From: Macrococcoides bohemicum
GTDB taxonomy: Bacteria; Bacillota; Bacilli; Staphylococcales; Staphylococcaceae
Assembly (NCBI RefSeq): GCF_042658685.1
Contig: NZ_JBHSQY010000001.1
Reading direction: 5' to 3' (one strand)
Length of the DNA stretch: 64,000 nt
Within the stretch, counting starts at the first letter, position 1. Each line of letters starts with the position of its first letter. A program made the position numbers and the translations under genes. Below are positions 61,178 through 64,000 of this stretch, in pieces. A model generated the notes under the pieces. It was not told where the DNA came from. It saw only the letters and a list, made by a program, of their open reading frames with translations, and did no database searches.

Positions 61178-62034
61178 AAAAGATTGATTTAAGACCCATC
61201 CAACGTTCAAGAATTTTAAGACTAATGATTTTAGCTCTCGTTACAATATTACTGATTGTCTTATTATTTTGGCTGTTTACGAAGCAGAATAATAAACCAA
61301 CAACATTATCAATGATTGAAGACGGCGCACTAAGAACTGGACCACAAGCTTTTTATCCTATTATTTTTGATGTTAATAAGGGTGAACATTTTGATATTAT
61401 AAAGCATACCGGGAAATGGTATTACGTGGATAACGGTGAGAAAAAAGGTTGGATAGCAGGGTGGCACACAAATCTCAATATAAAAAAAGATAAGATTGCT
61501 GGAGCTAATCCTTTTAAAGGTAAAGTCATCATGATAGATCCTGGTCATGGTGGAAATGATCAAGGTGCTTCAAGTAAAGACGGGACGATAGAGAAAGTGA
61601 TTACTCTGAAGACAAGTTTAATGCTTAAACAGAAGTTAGAAGAAGAAGGTGCTACTGTTTTAATGACAAGAAACGGTGATGAATATATTAAGCTAAAAAA
61701 TAGAAAGGGTACTGCAGATGTATTTATCAGCATTCATGCAGATGCTCTAGAAGCATCTAGTCCACATGGTTTAACCGTATACTATCATCATGATAATCAG
61801 AAGGTGCTTGCAGACACATTGCATATGGCAATTAAACAAAAAGCATTGTTATCTGATCGTGGTGTTCGTCAGGAAAACTTCCAGGTGATACGCCAAACGA
61901 AGACGCCTGCAGTTTTATTAGAATTGGGTTATATCAGTAATCCTACCGATGAAAAATTAATGAATGATAAAGTTTACCGTCAAATTATTACGACGAGTAT
62001 AGTTGATGGTCTGCGTAATTACTTTTTATATTAA
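61174..62034 (+). CDS. lytH: membrane-anchored N-acetylmuramoyl-L-alanine amidase LytH
   Basis: The 286-aa protein has an N-terminal membrane helix (LRLMILALVTILLIVLLFWL, about residues 10-32), an SH3b domain (about 40-105) and an Amidase_3 zinc domain. The zinc domain shows MIDPGHGGNDQGAS (about 125), FISIHADA (about 185) and the catalytic glutamate in LLELGYISNPTDE (about 250). In S. aureus LytH, with the membrane protein ActH, trims uncrosslinked wall peptides. It overlaps dtd by ATGA. Confidence 0.93.
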   Translation: MKKIDLRPIQRSRILRLMILALVTILLIVLLFWLFTKQNNKPTTLSMIEDGALRTGPQAFYPIIFDVNKGEHFDIIKHTGKWYYVDNGEKKGWIAGWHTNLNIKKDKIAGANPFKGKVIMIDPGHGGNDQGASSKDGTIEKVITLKTSLMLKQKLEEEGATVLMTRNGDEYIKLKNRKGTADVFISIHADALEASSPHGLTVYYHHDNQKVLADTLHMAIKQKALLSDRGVRQENFQVIRQTKTPAVLLELGYISNPTDEKLMNDKVYRQIITTSIVDGLRNYFLY

Positions 62035-62099
62035 CTTGACTTTAGTAGATTAACTTAGTAATATAAACCTATTCAAACTTAACAAATGCCGTTTTAGTC

Positions 62100-62324
62100 T
62101 ATCATTTATAGGAAATTTATTGAATAGAGACATCTATCCTGCTGAAATTAGATGATAAATTCTTATAAGATGTAACAATAGATGAGGCTGTGATATCAAA
62201 GTATCACCGATTTACATGCGTTAAATGTACTAGAGTGGGTACATTTGTACCAATTAGGGTGGCAACACGGAAAATTTTACGTCCCTTATGCATTATTTAT
62301 GATGCATAAGGGACTTATTTTTTT
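62100..62324 (+). promoter_or_regulatory. T-box riboswitch controlling hisS-aspS
   Basis: The gap of 300 bp before hisS holds a T-box leader. The T-box element AGGGTGGCAACACGG lies at 62256-62270, followed by a terminator stem (GTCCCTTATGCAT / ATGCATAAGGGAC, 62281-62314) and a T run. The TGGC bulge would pair with discriminator G73, which fits tRNA-Asp better than tRNA-His (C73). I could not place the specifier loop with confidence. Confidence 0.85.
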
Positions 62325-62337
62325 AGGAGGAAAATAA

Positions 62338-63600
62338 ATGATTAATATACCAAGAGGAACACAGGATATTTTACCTACAGAAACTCCAAAATGGCGATAT
62401 ATTGAAGATAGATTACATGCAATAGCTGCATCGTTTAACTATAAAGAAATTCGAACACCAATATTTGAATCAACTGATTTATTTGCAAGAGGTGTCGGTG
62501 ATACGACAGACATTGTACAAAAAGAAATGTATACGTTTATGGATAAAGGTAATCGAAGCATTACATTACGTCCTGAAGGCACAGCAGCTGTGGTCAGAAG
62601 TTATATCGAGAATAAAATGAATGGTGATGCGAATCAACCGGTTAAATTATATTATAATGGTCCGATGTTCCGTTATGAACGCAAGCAAAAAGGACGTTAT
62701 CGTCAATTCGTTCAATTTGGTGTAGAAGCAATAGGAGCAGAAAATCCTGCCATGGATGCTGAAGTTATTCACATGGTGTATTCGATCTATAAATCATTTG
62801 GCTTACAACACGTAAAAATTGTATTAAATTCAATCGGTGATCTGGAAAGCCGTAACATTTATAAAGAGGCATTAGTTAAACATTTCGAACCACATATCGA
62901 GCACTTCTGTAATGATTGTAAAAATCGATTACACACAAATCCAATGCGCATTCTTGATTGTAAAGTTGACCGTGATCAACCATCAGTTAAAAATGCACCA
63001 AAAATAACGGAATTCTTAAATGATTATTCTTTAAATTACTACAACGAAGTTAAACGTTATTTAGATATTTTAGAAATACCTTATGTAGAGGACGCAAATT
63101 TAGTGCGTGGCTTAGACTACTATACTCATACTGCATTTGAAGTAATGAGTGACGCTGAAGGGTTCGGTGCAATTACGACATTATGTGGCGGTGGGCGCTA
63201 CAATGGATTGTTAGAAATGCTAGAAGGTCCGAAAGAGACGGGGATTGGATTTGCTCTAAGTATTGAACGTCTGTTACTTGCGATCGAAGCGGAAGGTATT
63301 GAGCTTGAAACCGAAGATGCTATCGACCTTTATATTGTTACAATGCCTGAAACAGTGGATGCCGGTATTAAGATTTTAGCGGATTTACGTAACAACGGTA
63401 TTAAAGTTGATATCGACTATTTAAACCGTAAAATGAAAGGACAAATGAAACAGGCTGACCGTATTCATGCCAAAAATACGATAGTGCTTGGTTCAAATGA
63501 ACTTGAAAGCGGTAAGATAAATGTGAAATCGATGAAAACTGGTGAAAGTACCGAAATTGAGATTGAAAAACTAGCATCATTCATAAAAGGAGAAAGATAA
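62338..63600 (+). CDS. hisS: histidyl-tRNA synthetase
   Basis: HisRS charges tRNA-His. The 420-aa class II enzyme has IPRGTQDILP at the start, motif 2 FRYERKQKGRYRQFVQFG (about residue 112), the histidine motifs LVRGLDYYTHTAFEV (about 258) and GGGRYNGL, motif 3 GIGFALSIERL (about 300) and a C-terminal anticodon domain. AGGAGG precedes the ATG. Confidence 0.98.
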   Translation: MINIPRGTQDILPTETPKWRYIEDRLHAIAASFNYKEIRTPIFESTDLFARGVGDTTDIVQKEMYTFMDKGNRSITLRPEGTAAVVRSYIENKMNGDANQPVKLYYNGPMFRYERKQKGRYRQFVQFGVEAIGAENPAMDAEVIHMVYSIYKSFGLQHVKIVLNSIGDLESRNIYKEALVKHFEPHIEHFCNDCKNRLHTNPMRILDCKVDRDQPSVKNAPKITEFLNDYSLNYYNEVKRYLDILEIPYVEDANLVRGLDYYTHTAFEVMSDAEGFGAITTLCGGGRYNGLLEMLEGPKETGIGFALSIERLLLAIEAEGIELETEDAIDLYIVTMPETVDAGIKILADLRNNGIKVDIDYLNRKMKGQMKQADRIHAKNTIVLGSNELESGKINVKSMKTGESTEIEIEKLASFIKGER

Positions 63601-63601
63601 C

Positions 63602-64000
63602 ATGGATAAAAGAACAACATACTGTGGGTTAGTTACAGAAGAATATATAGGACAAGAAGTTGTACTCAAAGGATGGGTACAAAAAAGACGAGATTTAGGT
63701 GGATTAATTTTCATTGATTTACGTGATAGAGAAGGTATCGTGCAAGTTGTATTCAATCCAGATTTCTCTCAAGATGCATTAGCAATAGCAGAAATGATTC
63801 GTTCTGAGTACGTTGTTGAAGTAAGAGGAAAAGTAACGGAGCGAGATGCAGCTGTTGTAAATCCCAAAATCAAAACTGGAAAAATTGAAGTTCAGGTTGC
63901 TGAAGTTAACATCATCAATAAATCTGAGACACCGCCATTCCAAATCGAAGCAGAAACTGATATTTCTGAGGATATCCGTTTAAAATATCGTTACTTAGAT
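63602..64000 (+). CDS. aspS: aspartyl-tRNA synthetase, N-terminal fragment (3' end outside window)
   Basis: The first 133 residues show the anticodon-binding OB fold (LKGWVQKRRDLGGLIFIDLR) and the linker TPPFQIEAETDISEDIRLKY typical of bacterial AspRS. It begins one base after the hisS stop, behind AAGGAG, and runs off the window. hisS-aspS is a conserved operon controlled by one T-box. Confidence 0.95.
   Translation, partial: MDKRTTYCGLVTEEYIGQEVVLKGWVQKRRDLGGLIFIDLRDREGIVQVVFNPDFSQDALAIAEMIRSEYVVEVRGKVTERDAAVVNPKIKTGKIEVQVAEVNIINKSETPPFQIEAETDISEDIRLKYRYLD

Noticed and set aside
1..64000. CRISPR arrays, tRNA or rRNA genes
   Set aside because: No regularly spaced repeats and no stretch that I could fold as a tRNA were noticed; no rRNA sequence is present.

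Overview
The window is low-GC Gram-positive chromosome from the family Staphylococcaceae, most likely Macrococcus or a close relative. This is inferred from gene order: hemC-D-B-L, T-box-valS-folC, comC-radC, mreC-mreD-rplU-prp-rpmA-spo0B-like-obg, ruvAB-queA-tgt-yajC-secDF, recJ-apt-rel-dtd-lytH-hisS-aspS. Genus was assigned by recognition, not by a search. Except for the integrated element, almost every gene reads on the + strand.

Positions 1-12274 carry the end of the haem operon (hemC 3' end, hemD, hemB, hemL), a small membrane-anchored unknown protein, an AbrB-family membrane protein, a T-box-controlled valS with folC, a YfcC-type transporter, the prepilin peptidase comC and the 5' part of radC.

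Positions 12275-35181 are a 22.9-kb integrated element that splits radC. The two halves rejoin exactly at a 6-bp direct repeat TTCATA (12269-12274 and 35176-35181) to restore the RadC HNHPSG motif. Its right end carries a minus-strand recombination operon related to Tn554 tnpABC but larger: a 414-aa tyrosine recombinase, a 1076-aa recombinase-like protein with a long array of helix-turn-helix-like modules, a 548-aa recombinase, a 215-aa TnpC-like coiled-coil protein and then a 57-aa putative zinc-ribbon protein. The cargo is mostly defence: a complete type I restriction-modification system with its own small regulator, and a Gabija system (gajA-gajB) preceded by a controller-like HTH gene and followed by an unrecognised gene with an Abi-C/HEPN-like C-terminus. 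A lincosamide nucleotidyltransferase gene with a leader-peptide attenuator, and a serine resolvase with a candidate res site, complete the cargo.

Positions 35182-43157 hold the radC 3' fragment, a short unknown gene, a heterodimeric ABC exporter pair resembling BmrC/BmrD (YheI/YheH) behind a 27-codon leader ORF and terminator, a GNAT acetyltransferase, a DUF4930-like protein, lipoprotein NagZ and mreC-mreD. Positions 43158-64000 are conserved housekeeping: L21 leader and rplU-prp-rpmA, a Spo0B-like protein and Obg, an ACT regulator, ruvAB, queA-tgt-yajC, secDF, a dipeptide epimerase and M20 amidohydrolase pair, recJ, apt, rel, dtd, lytH and a T-box-controlled hisS-aspS.

The best candidates for undescribed biology are the four-gene recombination module with its HTH-array recombinase, the third gene of the Gabija operon, and the two leader-peptide attenuators (lnu and the ABC exporter).
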